Part shown: positions 24,542-34,042 of the stretch, piece after piece
Position numbering within the stretch: position 1 is the first letter of the stretch
Layout: every line of letters starts with the position of its first letter
Source: Treponema sp.
Lineage (GTDB): Bacteria; Spirochaetota; Spirochaetia; Treponematales; Breznakiellaceae
Direction: 5' to 3'
DNA: 64,000 nucleotides
Assembly: GCA_009784975.1 (NCBI GenBank)
Contig: WQXG01000003.1
Location: 38,922-102,921 of the forward strand
The notes under the pieces: model-generated
What the model was told of the DNA's origin: nothing
Database searches by the model: none
What the model saw: only the letters and a program-made list of their open reading frames with translations
Position numbers and translations under genes: made by a program

Positions 24542-26389
24542 TTACAAAGTATCAGGTGAATCAAGCCAGACTGGGAGCAGCATATTGGTTTCCAGATAAC
24601 CCATTCTGCGCTTTTTCACCTGAATTTCAAGCAGAGCATAACCTTCGTTTTCCATTATGCGAAACCGCGAAATGGAAACAGGATCGTTTTCTGAAATACC
24701 GGCTTCATCTGCAACTGAACCGCGCACTACCCTTTCTACGCGGAAATTTGATACAAACAAATTATTCTGAAGAGGCGTTAGAATCATCCCGAACAGTGGA
24801 GCCGCGATTCTGTCGCGTCTTTCTATTCTTGCAGCCTCCAGCAGCGGAAGATCAGGACGCGCCGATGTCATAAGTATATGTTTTTTTACATTGCCTTCCC
24901 TGTCAACGGTTTCAACCGCAACAAGTTCTCCGGGACCGTAAAGAAATAATTCATCCTGCAAAGCGGGAATAAGAGCTCCCTGGTCAGCATTTATTTCTCT
25001 TCCGTTAATTGTTTTAATATACACGCCCTCGCCGAGACGGTGCAAAGACGCAGGAGTATTCGGGGATTTATAAATTATTTCCGCCCCGTAAAATGTTTCG
25101 CATAATGTAAGCCCCAGCCATGGACGAGGCGCTCTTCCGCCTTTCATCATTGCAGGCAGCGCTTTGGCAAGAGTTTGCGCAGGAACAGCGAAATTAAGTC
25201 CCTGATGCTGGGCGATACCGGCAAATACAACTCCAACAAGCCGCCCTTCGCTGTCAATTACAGGTCCGCCGGAGTTTCCCTGATTTACAGCAGCGTCCAT
25301 CTGATATACATTTCCTATCTGCAAAAAACGCCTTCCCAATGCGGAAATAATACCGGAAGTTACAGTTTGTTCAAGTCCCATAGGAGATCCTATCGCAAAC
25401 ACCGTATCACCGACACGGGGAATAACACGATCTACAATAGAAAATACATATTCAGGATTTATATCCGCTTTAATTAATGCCAGATCCAAAGCTTTATCCC
25501 AGCCAACAACACGCGCAGGAATACGCGGGCTTGTAGAATCTCCCATGCGGATATAAAGCCTGGAATATCCCTGATACTTGGGATCAACTTCGCTTGCAAT
25601 AACATGATAATTGGTAATCATCAAACCGGATGAATCTATAAAAAATGCCGATCCTAAAACCCTGTTGGGTAAAAATCCAATTCCTCTTTGAATTCTGTGT
25701 CCCCTGTCAACAATAACAGTGGCTACTCCTTTAATCATATCGGAGACGGTGTCACGTCCTGCCGCATATTCCCTTAACGCCGGCGGAATATTTCTGCCGC
25801 CAGCAGCGGCAAGAAAAAGAGCTGCTGCACGGCGCTGTTTAGCTTCAACTGCTTTTTCCAGAAAAAATAAAGCGCTTTGATAATCCATAGGCTGCATATC
25901 ATGCGATCTTAGAGCCGTTAAAAACGCGCCGAGCATATCGCCGTCTGCTGCTTTTTTCCTTGCGTCCGCAAGAAGAAACACGGCTTCCTTTCCGGTATGC
26001 GCGTTTGTTATTCCAATACTGGTTATGGATCTTCCAAGTGAAATCGCATCATCCCACCTTTCCTCTTCGATTGCCTTTTCCTGCTCGCTCTTTATATTTT
26101 CTATTGATGCTTTTTCCAGACTATAAAGTTTATTCCAGTCTTCGTTATCGGAATCTTCTGTGACAGAATAAATTTCTTTATAAATAAAAATTAAATTCAG
26201 GGCAGAAACGGGATTACTCTGCACCTGTTTGGCAATATCATCCAGCCTTATCGAACTTGTGGTACGCGTAAAATCCCCGGTATTACCAAGATTCTTGCAG
26301 CCGCAAAAAACAATTATCAAAACAAATATTAAAACCAACCATAAACCTGGTTCTTGTCTGTTCGTGGTGAAAAATCTTCTATTTGTCAT
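24542..26389 (-). CDS. HtrA/DegP-like trypsin-type serine protease lipoprotein
   Basis: This 615-residue protein has a lipoprotein-type signal (LIIVFCGC), a 200-residue helical N-terminal region with TPR-like character, and a trypsin-fold protease domain. The triad is His262 (MITNYHVIA), Asp302 (KALDLALIKAD) and Ser373 (VNQGNSGGPVI). After it come one or two PDZ-like regions (LGLTLCETFYGAEIIY..., VERVVRGSVADEAGISENDPV). S1C proteases of this layout degrade misfolded envelope proteins. The helical N-terminal extension is unusual for DegP. The gene is the last of the ftsH-TPR-protease run; it starts 2 nt after the preceding stop. Confidence 0.88.
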   Translation of the reverse strand: MTNRRFFTTNRQEPGLWLVLIFVLIIVFCGCKNLGNTGDFTRTTSSIRLDDIAKQVQSNPVSALNLIFIYKEIYSVTEDSDNEDWNKLYSLEKASIENIKSEQEKAIEEERWDDAISLGRSITSIGITNAHTGKEAVFLLADARKKAADGDMLGAFLTALRSHDMQPMDYQSALFFLEKAVEAKQRRAAALFLAAAGGRNIPPALREYAAGRDTVSDMIKGVATVIVDRGHRIQRGIGFLPNRVLGSAFFIDSSGLMITNYHVIASEVDPKYQGYSRLYIRMGDSTSPRIPARVVGWDKALDLALIKADINPEYVFSIVDRVIPRVGDTVFAIGSPMGLEQTVTSGIISALGRRFLQIGNVYQMDAAVNQGNSGGPVIDSEGRLVGVVFAGIAQHQGLNFAVPAQTLAKALPAMMKGGRAPRPWLGLTLCETFYGAEIIYKSPNTPASLHRLGEGVYIKTINGREINADQGALIPALQDELFLYGPGELVAVETVDREGNVKKHILMTSARPDLPLLEAARIERRDRIAAPLFGMILTPLQNNLFVSNFRVERVVRGSVADEAGISENDPVSISRFRIMENEGYALLEIQVKKRRMGYLETNMLLPVWLDSPDTL

Positions 26390-26391
26390 AA

Positions 26392-28164
26392 TTATCTTCC
26401 AGTTTGTGAATAATTCATTTCTCCGCTGCTATCCATGTCCCATAGATAAACAACTGAACCGTCAGGTAGATACATTTCCTTTGTTTTATGTTTTCCGTCT
26501 CCCGACCAGTCGCTTTCAGAAGACACTATAAGGCTGCGATAATCAAGAAAATCAATCCCGCCTGCGGCGACGACGTCCAATGAGCGGAAGCGCCGTATTG
26601 TTTCCATTCTGCCGTCCATATCCAAATCAATATGCTGAATAACAGGCAAACCTCTTTGAAACTCTGTAACAGAGAGCTGTTTTCCGTTTAATGTTTCAAC
26701 TGCCAAAAGAGGGATCCCCCTTTCCATATAAAAAGTTTCTGTGGCTCCGTCAAATTCAACGCTGGGGCGTGATAAAGAAGAGCAATATGATACAAGAGTA
26801 CGGTAAGTAAGATCTACGTATTGATATGCGGGCACAGGAAAAGAAAGACCTGCTCTGTTTCTGCTGCCGCCAAGTACAATGAATGATACGGGCGCATATT
26901 GAAAATCCGCAGGGCGGAATTTAAATATTTCCTTATCCATTGTTACCTGCCCTACAGAAGGATAACGCTCCCATTCCAGTTCGGATTTTATCCCTGCAAT
27001 ATAAACAGAAGCTTTTTGCGGCGCGCGGCTGAAATTAATAATAAAATTATAAACATTATTTTGGCTCATGTAATAAACAAACTGTTCGGGAGATCCTTCA
27101 TTAAAAAACACGCTGCTTTCTATATACCCGTCGCGATCATTATCTGTGCTGATAAAACCTGTAAAGGAAAGCAATTTTCTCGTAAAATATTCCCGTCCTT
27201 CTTCGCTGCGAAGCAAATTGTAAATATCCTCTATTATATCTTTATCCAGAACAGGATTTCCGTTAGGTGTAATTTCGCGCGGATAGGGGTAATTAAATCC
27301 GCGGCTTGCAGAAAACAATTCATCGGCGGCTTCGATGTCGCCGAGCAGCCCAAGATTTAAAGCGGCAGCAATGGAACCGGGATGGGGATAAAAGTCCCTG
27401 TTTCTGACATGAGGAATACCACCTGCCCTGTAAGACGCAACATAGCGCCGCGCTGTTTCCGTATCTCTTATAAAAGGAGAAGCCATCCATGCCAGTTCCG
27501 GATCCGCTTCCAGAAGAAACGGCAGTCTTCTTAGAGCAAGTTCAAGGAGATTGATATCGCTTTCATGAAAAGGTTTTCTGTTCTGGGCATATTCGAAAAA
27601 AATACGCAAAGGACGCGGATCGCGCGGGTATCTGTCCATTGTATTTAGTAAAAAGCTTCTAAATTGCGCAAGCGCATGATGATCTGAACTTCTAAAAACC
27701 ATTCCGCGCAATGCCAAAAGACGAAGCATGGCTGAATCCGCGTTTATAACAGTGATTCTATTAAGGCACTCCAGCGCGTTTAAATATTCACGCATAGCGA
27801 TAAGCATTTGCGCTTTTAAAAGCAAAGCATTTGTCTCGTTATAAATTACCCAGCGGTTTGTTTCTATGGCATTGTTTAAATTGTTCACTATGTCATTTCT
27901 GCTGACAAGACTTCTATGGCTGGATTGAAGAAAAGCCAAAAGATAGGAGATATCAGAAGAAACATCGGCAAAATCTTTGGCGCGGTTAATGCCGGCATAG
28001 GCTTCATCCAACCTCCCTTCTTCAATTGCCTGGCGCACCCAATTAACATACTGCAGTGCAACATCCGAATCATCTCCCCTGTTTTGAGCGGATAAACCTG
28101 AAGCCGCTAAAAAGAACAATATTAACCATATACAGAAGTTTAAACCGGTTCGTGTAAAAATCAT
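26392..28164 (-). CDS. Secreted TPR-type repeat protein of unknown function
   Basis: A 590-residue protein with a signal peptide (FCIWLILFFLAASGLSAQ). Residues about 35-250 are helical repeats resembling tetratricopeptide units (VRQAIEEGRLDEAYAGINRAKDF, LLLKAQMLIAMREYLNALECLNR). The second half is beta-rich, with DNDRDGYIESSVFF, DMDGRMETIRRF and DSSGEMNYS. These acidic, repeated D-x-D-G segments resemble calcium-binding or VCBS-like repeats. Its start overlaps the ftsH stop by 4 nt (ATGA) and its stop is 2 nt before the protease start, so it probably acts with these two quality-control proteases. No family is recognised. Confidence 0.82.
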   Translation of the reverse strand: MIFTRTGLNFCIWLILFFLAASGLSAQNRGDDSDVALQYVNWVRQAIEEGRLDEAYAGINRAKDFADVSSDISYLLAFLQSSHRSLVSRNDIVNNLNNAIETNRWVIYNETNALLLKAQMLIAMREYLNALECLNRITVINADSAMLRLLALRGMVFRSSDHHALAQFRSFLLNTMDRYPRDPRPLRIFFEYAQNRKPFHESDINLLELALRRLPFLLEADPELAWMASPFIRDTETARRYVASYRAGGIPHVRNRDFYPHPGSIAAALNLGLLGDIEAADELFSASRGFNYPYPREITPNGNPVLDKDIIEDIYNLLRSEEGREYFTRKLLSFTGFISTDNDRDGYIESSVFFNEGSPEQFVYYMSQNNVYNFIINFSRAPQKASVYIAGIKSELEWERYPSVGQVTMDKEIFKFRPADFQYAPVSFIVLGGSRNRAGLSFPVPAYQYVDLTYRTLVSYCSSLSRPSVEFDGATETFYMERGIPLLAVETLNGKQLSVTEFQRGLPVIQHIDLDMDGRMETIRRFRSLDVVAAGGIDFLDYRSLIVSSESDWSGDGKHKTKEMYLPDGSVVYLWDMDSSGEMNYSQTGR

Positions 28165-30044
28165 ACGCTGCTGCCCTCGCTGAATGTCGCAACATTTTCT
28201 TTTGGAGGCAGCCCTAAAATCTGACGCACTTCTTCGTCAACAAGTGTTTCACGCGAAAGAAGGGCATCTGCCAATTTTTCAAGCTCAGGCTTCCGGCTGA
28301 CAATAATTTCACTTGCCTTGTTAAGCGAGCAATCCAGAATTTCCCTTACCGCTTTATCAATTCTATGCGCGGTATCTTCGGAATAATCCTTGCGGCGCGC
28401 AATTTCCTTTCCAAGAAAAATCGGTTCATCTTCCTGCCCGTAAGCGACAGGTCCCAAATCTTCTGCCATGCCCCACTCGCAAACCATGTGACGCGCCATT
28501 TCTGTAGCCTGCTGAATATCGTTTTTTGTGCCGGTAGTTGTCTCATTGTAAAAAAGTTTTTCCGCAAGCCAACCGCCGTAACAAATAGCAATACGATCCT
28601 CTATCCAGCCTCTTGCGCGGCTGTAACTGTCTTCTTCCGGCAGGGAAAGCGCCATGCCGAGCGCGCGCCCGTGCGGAACAATGGTAACTTTATGAAGCGG
28701 ATCCGCATTTTTAAGATAATAATGAAGCAGAGCATGTCCCGCTTCATGAACGGCAGTCATGCGGCGCTCCTTGTCGGATACAACAAGCGTCTTTCGGGCA
28801 ACACCCATTAACACTTTATCTCTTGCTTCTTCAAAGTCGGACATTAACACTTCGCTGCGATCCTTGCGGGCGGCAAAAAGCGCCGCTTCGTTAACAAGGT
28901 TCGCAATATCCGCGCCGCTCATTCCCGGCGTTGCCCTTGCGATGCGGGCAAGATCAATCTCTTTATCCAGAGGAATCTTGGCGGCGTGAATCTGCAAAAT
29001 TGCCTCACGCTCCTTGATATCCGGCATCGCGACAACAACCTGTCTGTCAAAGCGCCCGGGGCGAAGAAGAGCCGGATCCAAAACATCGGGGCGGTTTGTC
29101 GCGGCAAGAATAATTACGCCGTCTTTGGAATCAAAACCGTCCATTTCTACAAGGAGCTGATTTAATGTTTGTTCACGCTCATCATGGCCGCCGCCGTAAC
29201 CTGCGCCGCGCGTCCGCCCAACCGCGTCCAGCTCATCTATAAAAATAATACAGGGAGCATTTTTACGCCCCTGTTCAAAAAGGTCTCTTACGCGGCTTGC
29301 GCCAACACCGACAAACATTTCTACAAAGTCAGAACCTGACATATGAAAGAACGCGACTCCCGCCTCTCCCGCGACAGATCGCGCCATCAATGTTTTGCCT
29401 GTACCGGGCATACCTACAAGAAGCACACCCTTTGGGATACGCGCTCCCATTTTGGTAAATTTCTGCGGGCTTTTTAGAAACTCTACAACTTCTTCAAGTT
29501 CGTATTTGGCATCCTTTTGCCCGGCTACGTCTGCAAAACTGACTTTTTTGCCTTCATCCTGATATCGTTTTGCCTTGCTTTTCCCAAACGAGAAATTTTT
29601 CATTCCCGCTCCCTGCATGTTTCTAATCATAAAAATTATAATGGCAAAACCGAAAATCCAGGGAAACATATCAATTAGAAAACGCCACGGACTCACCTTG
29701 GCGGGAGCTCCCGAAACATTTATATTTTTTTCTTTTAGGGTTATCAAAAGGTTTGGATCACTATAGGGGATAAAGGTTCTTAGCTGCGTCCCCTGATTAG
29801 ACCCTTTTAACGTAATATCTACTACTCCGTTTTGATGAATTACAACGGCTCCAATATCATTTTGCTCCACAAAACGGGTAAATTCAGAATATGTAATTTC
29901 TCTTACAGGGGAAGAATTTCCTCCTCTGAATAAAAAAGCAATAAAAAAACCTGCCATTACGACAAAAAAAATGAGCGCGATTCCGGAAGGCCGTCTGGGC
30001 TGCTCTGGAAGGCTCCCTGGCAATTTGTTATTAGGATCAAACAT
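28161..30044 (-). CDS. ftsH: ATP-dependent zinc metalloprotease FtsH
   Basis: The 627-residue protein has two membrane segments (about 20-40 and 123-140) flanking a periplasmic domain, the AAA module with Walker A GMPGTGKT (211-218), Walker [10 protein letters not shown], arginine-finger region [18 protein letters not shown], and the zinc site HEAGH (433-437). The family degrades misfolded membrane proteins. It follows tilS by 37 nt and overlaps the TPR gene by 4 nt. AGGAG lies 5 nt before the ATG. Confidence 0.97.
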   Translation of the reverse strand: MFDPNNKLPGSLPEQPRRPSGIALIFFVVMAGFFIAFLFRGGNSSPVREITYSEFTRFVEQNDIGAVVIHQNGVVDITLKGSNQGTQLRTFIPYSDPNLLITLKEKNINVSGAPAKVSPWRFLIDMFPWIFGFAIIIFMIRNMQGAGMKNFSFGKSKAKRYQDEGKKVSFADVAGQKDAKYELEEVVEFLKSPQKFTKMGARIPKGVLLVGMPGTGKTLMARSVAGEAGVAFFHMSGSDFVEMFVGVGASRVRDLFEQGRKNAPCIIFIDELDAVGRTRGAGYGGGHDEREQTLNQLLVEMDGFDSKDGVIILAATNRPDVLDPALLRPGRFDRQVVVAMPDIKEREAILQIHAAKIPLDKEIDLARIARATPGMSGADIANLVNEAALFAARKDRSEVLMSDFEEARDKVLMGVARKTLVVSDKERRMTAVHEAGHALLHYYLKNADPLHKVTIVPHGRALGMALSLPEEDSYSRARGWIEDRIAICYGGWLAEKLFYNETTTGTKNDIQQATEMARHMVCEWGMAEDLGPVAYGQEDEPIFLGKEIARRKDYSEDTAHRIDKAVREILDCSLNKASEIIVSRKPELEKLADALLSRETLVDEEVRQILGLPPKENVATFSEGSSV

Positions 30045-30081
30045 TAAAACTCCTGATTATTCAAATTTTAAGTGTTTTTTA

Positions 30082-31269
30082 TCACTTAATCAACACCGAA
30101 ACACCGCATTCAAAGAACTCGCGCTTTTTACGGGAAATCACAATTTTTCCGTTTTCCAGCTTTATTGTCATAGAGCCTAAATCCGCGGCTTTTACGTGCC
30201 CTGTGCAGAACTTCCTTATAACTGAGCGCTTTATTGGGGTTGAGATTGGGGTTGACTCACACGGAGGCACATCAAACCTTCGGTTCGCGGACACGGAGGC
30301 ACGGGAGGAAGAGGGGGAGAGGGTGTTTAGTGCCTGGAAGATTGCTTCTTCGCGCAGGATTATGGGGTTTGTGAAGAAGGACTCGGCGGTTGTTGTGAGG
30401 GAGGCAATTGATTCTTTTCTCGCAGACCGCAAACCGAAGGTTTGAAGGAGGCGCGGAGGACGCGGAGGAAGAGGAAGAAGGGAGGAAGGATTCTTTCCTT
30501 TTTCTTCCCTTTGTGCCTTTGTGCCTTTGTGTGAGTCCCAGCTAATGCGTTGTTTAGCTTCGAGAACAATAAATTCCGAGGCGAGTGACTGGGTTTCGGA
30601 CATGGCGGTAACTCCGCTTTTCCATGAAGGAAATGCTTCGTCCAGCAGCGGGATCAGCCTGTTTCGGATACGGTTCCGTAAAAAATAGTTTTCTGCGTTT
30701 GTTTCGTCTTCACGCCATGTTATTCCCTTTGCGTTTAAATACTCAATTATTTCCGCGCGGGAAACTGAAAGCAAAGGACGAAGATAAAGACCCTTCTCTT
30801 TGGGCATAACAGCAAGTCCTGCAGGACCGCAGCCGCGTAAAACACGCATAAGAGAAAGCTCCAGGGCATCATCTTTTGTGTGACCTGTTAAAATACGAGT
30901 ATTAACTCCCAGTTCGGCAGTTTTTTTTGCAAGCGCCTTATGGCGGTAAAATCTGGCAGCTGCTTCAATACCAATACCCTTGCGCTTTGCATAAGCCTCG
31001 ATCCTGCCCGGCTTGATATGCTTAACATGGCATTCGATACCATGCTTTTCGCAAAAATTACGGACAAATTCAGCGTCATTGCGGCTGCCCGGGCGAAGAC
31101 CATGTTCAACGTGGAGGCAATGGATAGTGGATAGCGGATAGTGAACAGTTAGCAACGCGGAAAGCAAAGCCATTGAATCGGCGCCGCCTGAAACGGCAAC
31201 TAAAAAGACCGTCCCTTTTGGACAGTCTTTTAGAGCTGTAAGAATATTATTTTCGAATTCGTTGGTTAT
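30082..31269 (-). CDS. tilS: tRNA(Ile)-lysidine synthase, with in-frame repeat insertions and no standard start codon
   Basis: TilS modifies C34 of the AUA-reading tRNA-Ile to lysidine. The PP-loop motif SGGADS is encoded at about 31174-31191, upstream of the first ATG (31173), so the gene must start earlier. Between the in-frame TAA at 31275-31273 and SGGADS there is no ATG, GTG or TTG. ATA at 31269-31267 overlaps the rplY stop (AATAACC) and has AGGGG 7 nt upstream, the position where an ATGA overlap would be expected, so it is proposed as start (395 codons). HVEHGLRPGS and TGHTKDDALE also fit. Residues about 242-280 and 315-341 are repeat-derived insertions around a normal LREEAIFQALNTL segment. 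An alternative is a decaying gene, though TilS is normally essential. Confidence 0.85.
   Translation of the reverse strand: MTNEFENNILTALKDCPKGTVFLVAVSGGADSMALLSALLTVHYPLSTIHCLHVEHGLRPGSRNDAEFVRNFCEKHGIECHVKHIKPGRIEAYAKRKGIGIEAAARFYRHKALAKKTAELGVNTRILTGHTKDDALELSLMRVLRGCGPAGLAVMPKEKGLYLRPLLSVSRAEIIEYLNAKGITWREDETNAENYFLRNRIRNRLIPLLDEAFPSWKSGVTAMSETQSLASEFIVLEAKQRISWDSHKGTKAQREEKGKNPSSLLPLPPRPPRLLQTFGLRSARKESIASLTTTAESFFTNPIILREEAIFQALNTLSPSSSRASVSANRRFDVPPCESTPISTPIKRSVIRKFCTGHVKAADLGSMTIKLENGKIVISRKKREFFECGVSVLIK
30246..30545. repeat. Inverted pair of GC-rich repeat copies inserted in frame within tilS
   Basis: The outer ends are near-perfect inverted repeats: GACTCACACGGAGGCAC at about 30251-30267 against GTGCCTTTGTGTGAGTC at about 30520-30538. 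Inner segments also mirror each other (CAAACCTTCGGTTCGCGG versus CCGCAAACCGAAGGTTTG). The roughly 100 bp between them still encode normal TilS sequence. A related stretch (gaggacgcggaggaaga-like) occurs at 63534-63627. Both copies keep the tilS frame open. Confidence 0.75.
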
Positions 31270-31916
31270 TTCTTATCCCCTGCGGGTGCAGCTTTCTTAT
31301 CGGCAGCAGGCGCGGCTTTGGCAGCGGCAGGCGCGGCTTCAGTTGCGACGGCGGCGGCGGCTTCGGCTTTGGCGAATTTAACAAGCGCAACAACCTGATC
31401 CGGATTGGAAAGAAGCCTTACTCCCTGACCAAGAGGAATATCCCTTACATACAGGGAATTATTGGCTTTAAGACCGGAAATATCAATTTCGATACGTTCG
31501 GGAAGATCCTTTGGCAAACATTCAATTTCAATTTCATGAAGGGGATTTTCGAGCATACCGCCTTCGCGGACACCGATAGGATTCCCCTGCAGAATGATGG
31601 AAACCCTGGCACGCAGAGCGACACCGCTTTCCACTTCATAAAAATCAATATGAAGAATCTTGCCGTCTATTATATTTCTCTGTGTATCTTTTACAAAAGC
31701 ATCATAAGATTTATCTTCTGTTTCAACCTTTACGATTGTACTTTCGGAAATACCCTTGGTTTCTTTCATAAATTCGACAGAATCCAAATCGATGGAAACC
31801 GATTTACCGGTTCTTCCGTAAATAACAGCGGGAATTCTGCCGCTCTTCCTCATTCTTCGGGATTCCGCAGAACCTGCTTTTTGACGATTTTTTGCCTTTA
31901 AAACAACCTTACTCAT
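31266..31916 (-). CDS. rplY: Ribosomal protein bL25 (CTC form)
   Basis: The 216-residue protein binds 5S rRNA in the large subunit. The N-terminal L25 domain (VLKAKNRQKAGSAESRRMRKSGRIPAVIYG) is followed by the TL5/CTC C-terminal domain (VSIILQGNPIGVREGGMLENPLHEIEIECLPKDLPERIEIDISGL). The tail is a low-complexity Ala/Lys/Pro extension (AAPAAAKAAPAADKK type), common in spirochaetal and other CTC proteins. The ATG at 31916 has GAGGT 5 nt upstream. tRNA-Gln is encoded 41 nt upstream on the same strand; tilS overlaps at the 3' end. Confidence 0.96.
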   Translation of the reverse strand: MSKVVLKAKNRQKAGSAESRRMRKSGRIPAVIYGRTGKSVSIDLDSVEFMKETKGISESTIVKVETEDKSYDAFVKDTQRNIIDGKILHIDFYEVESGVALRARVSIILQGNPIGVREGGMLENPLHEIEIECLPKDLPERIEIDISGLKANNSLYVRDIPLGQGVRLLSNPDQVVALVKFAKAEAAAAVATEAAPAAAKAAPAADKKAAPAGDKK

Positions 31917-31956
31917 GTGAATACCTCATAATTAAATTACCGGGAGGTGATCCCTT

Positions 31957-32028
31957 TTGGGACGCCAGGATTCGAACCTGGGAATACCGGAACCAAAACC
32001 CGGGGGCTTACCGCTTGCCGACGTCCCA
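31957..32028 (-). tRNA. tRNA-Gln (anticodon TTG)
   Basis: On the minus strand a 72-nt cloverleaf can be folded. The acceptor stem is TGGGACG/CGTCCCA, the D stem GGC/GCC, and the anticodon stem CCGGG/TCCGG with one G-T pair. The 7-nt loop TTTTGGT gives anticodon TTG. The T arm is CCAGG-TTCGAAT-CCTGG. CCA is not encoded. It lies between spoVG and rplY on the same strand; TTGATT...TAGGCT with a 17-bp spacer just upstream is a weak promoter candidate. Confidence 0.95.
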
Positions 32029-32121
32029 TTCAACTGGTATCAGCCTACCAAAAACATGGGAAAGAATCAACAGGTTTAAAAATATTCAGATTTATACAGA
32101 CGGCACAGATGTCTTTAAACA

Positions 32122-32409
32122 TCAGATGTCATCAGACATATCATCCTGAATGTCCACGTCACCGGACTCGTACTTTTCAAGAATACGTTTTTGCAGTTCC
32201 ATCCGAAATTCGGGGTGAATGGGATGCGCTACATCCTTGTATTCTCCCGCCCTGGTTTTCCGGCTGGGCATAGCAATAAATACACCAGTCTTGCCCTCAA
32301 TAATCTTTATATTATGAACAACAAAACAATCGTCAAATGTTACCGTAACGTAGGCCTTCGGCTTCCCGCCGCCAGTCACCTTGCGGACCCTGATATCTGT
32401 AATTTGCAT
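32122..32409 (-). CDS. spoVG: SpoVG-family regulatory RNA/DNA-binding protein
   Basis: The 95-residue protein matches SpoVG over its full length: [45 protein letters not shown] and [22 protein letters not shown]. SpoVG proteins bind nucleic acid and modulate gene expression; in Borrelia the homologue binds DNA and RNA. The acidic tail [13 protein letters not shown] is of unremarkable length. A strong ribosome binding site (GGAGAGGAGG) precedes the ATG by 5 nt. Downstream on the same strand are tRNA-Gln and rplY. Confidence 0.96.
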   Translation of the reverse strand: MQITDIRVRKVTGGGKPKAYVTVTFDDCFVVHNIKIIEGKTGVFIAMPSRKTRAGEYKDVAHPIHPEFRMELQKRILEKYESGDVDIQDDMSDDI

Positions 32410-32442
32410 GGCGCCTCCTCTCCTTTGAGGTCCTGAAATAAA

Positions 32443-32464
32443 AGCCTGTTCTAAAACCAGGCGT
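32443..32464 (-). terminator. Hairpin terminator between the leucine-rich repeat gene and spoVG
   Basis: On the minus strand GCCTG-N9-CAGGC followed by TTTTATTT. It lies downstream of the leucine-rich repeat lipoprotein gene (stop at 32593) and just upstream of spoVG. The stem is only 5 bp, so efficiency is uncertain; an attenuator for spoVG is an alternative reading. Confidence 0.45.
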
Positions 32465-32592
32465 TTCTTATTTTACATTATAATATTAATGTGTCATGAA
32501 AGCAAGGGAAAAATCAGCATTTCTAAATTTTTTATTTTCAATTTGATAGTTTTTTTGGTTTATTAATAGTATTTTCTCACATAGTGAGCAAC

Positions 32593-33909
32593 CTATCGGG
32601 CTATCCACTGATTATCTCTTCTTTCATAGGTTTCGTTATTCGCGGAAAAAACCGAGTAAAAAGCATCGGGAAACCCCTCATTCCTCGTCAATGTTACCCC
32701 CGACGGTATAACAATACGGGCAATTTGCCTGTTATTAAGGAAGGCAAAACGTCCTATTTGTGAAGGTCCCCGAATAGTTAAACTTTCAAGCTGATTATTG
32801 CAAAACGCGAAATTTCCGATGGTTTCCACGCTTACCGGGATGTTTAGGCTGTTAAGCATATTTTCCTCAAATGCCCTCTCCCCTATGCTTATAATGCCTT
32901 CCTCGATTATGAGGCTGATCAGCGTATTCCTGTAAAACGCAGTATCCCCGACAACCCGGACACTTGAGGGAATTGTCAAATAGGCGATTCTATTGTCCGC
33001 AAACGCGCTTTCCCCTATCTCTACAACACTGGGCGGAATTGTAACAGAGGTCATTTGATGATTATCCTGAAACGCGCCTTTCCCTATGCTTACGACCCCA
33101 TTGGGAATGTTCACGCCGGTAAGCCGGTTATTTCTAAAAACAGATTGTTCTATTACCCTGATACTCGATGGAAGAGTTAAACTTGTTAATTGATTATTTT
33201 CGAACGCAGAACGCCCGATACTTGTAACGCTGGACGGAATTGACACATTCACAAGCTTATTATCCGAAAACGCGTTTTCCCCGATGCCGGTAATTCCTGC
33301 CGGAATGGAAACATTATTCAGCTCATTATTGGAAAAAACATTGTTCCCGATAATAGAAATGTTTGCCGGTATATATACCCTGACTAGTTTATTGTTTCTG
33401 AATACAGAACGCCCAAGACTTGTTACGCTTGATGGAATTTCTATATCGGTAAGCAGATTATCCGCAAAAGCGCTGTCTCCTATCTCTATAATACTTTCCG
33501 GAAAATTGATGTCTGCTATTTTATTATCCGCAAATGCATAATCCCCAATATCAATAACACTGTAGGGAATATGTATATAAGTAAGATTATTTGATAAAAA
33601 CGCGCTTGCTCCTATCGAAATAATGCCATAGGGGATAATTACACTGTCCAGATTTTTTCTTCTAAAAGCGGCTCTGCTGATAGCGGTAACAGGCACTTTT
33701 CTTATCTGCGGGGGTATATTTACATCCGTACTTTTCCCCCTATAGCCGGTTATTGTAATGGTACGGTCTTCTTTCTTGCCGTAAGTTTTATACGAAAAAT
33801 CCCCGGGTTTCGTGTGATCACGGCTGTCAAAGTCACCTGTAACGGTGGCGCAATTTGAGGCAAAAAGCAAAAAAACCAGTAAAATTAACAAAAAATTGTT
33901 CTTTTTCAC
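32593..33909 (-). CDS. BspA-type leucine-rich repeat lipoprotein
   Basis: The 438-residue protein has a lipoprotein signal (LLFASNC; Cys20) and then about a dozen 23-residue LRR_5 units of the form L-x-x-V-x-I-P-x-S-V-x-x-I-G-x-x-A-F-x-x-N (for example SVTSIGRSAFENNQLTSLTLP). This is the TpLRR/BspA repeat of treponemal surface proteins, which in some species mediates adhesion. A single-repeat irregularity (DNHQMT, NNRQIA) occurs near the C-terminus. The start is GTG at 33909 with GGGAG upstream; TATAAT at 33938-33933 gives a leader of about 17 nt. A similar but longer lipoprotein is encoded at 61593-63452. Confidence 0.9.
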   Translation of the reverse strand: MKKNNFLLILLVFLLFASNCATVTGDFDSRDHTKPGDFSYKTYGKKEDRTITITGYRGKSTDVNIPPQIRKVPVTAISRAAFRRKNLDSVIIPYGIISIGASAFLSNNLTYIHIPYSVIDIGDYAFADNKIADINFPESIIEIGDSAFADNLLTDIEIPSSVTSLGRSVFRNNKLVRVYIPANISIIGNNVFSNNELNNVSIPAGITGIGENAFSDNKLVNVSIPSSVTSIGRSAFENNQLTSLTLPSSIRVIEQSVFRNNRLTGVNIPNGVVSIGKGAFQDNHQMTSVTIPPSVVEIGESAFADNRIAYLTIPSSVRVVGDTAFYRNTLISLIIEEGIISIGERAFEENMLNSLNIPVSVETIGNFAFCNNQLESLTIRGPSQIGRFAFLNNRQIARIVIPSGVTLTRNEGFPDAFYSVFSANNETYERRDNQWIAR

Positions 33910-34042
33910 CTAATACTCCCTGCTTTAAATATATTATATGTTGGGGGAAAAAGCCAGTTGGCTATCCAGAAATGTATGCCTAATAACATACTTGAGGGAT
34001 ATCGTCTTATATATTATTATTACCAAAAAACAGGAGAAATTA

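Noticed and set aside
30203..30809. Open frames on the plus strand opposite tilS
   Set aside because: They arise from the GC-rich inserted repeats and the antisense of tilS; no start signals or family motifs.
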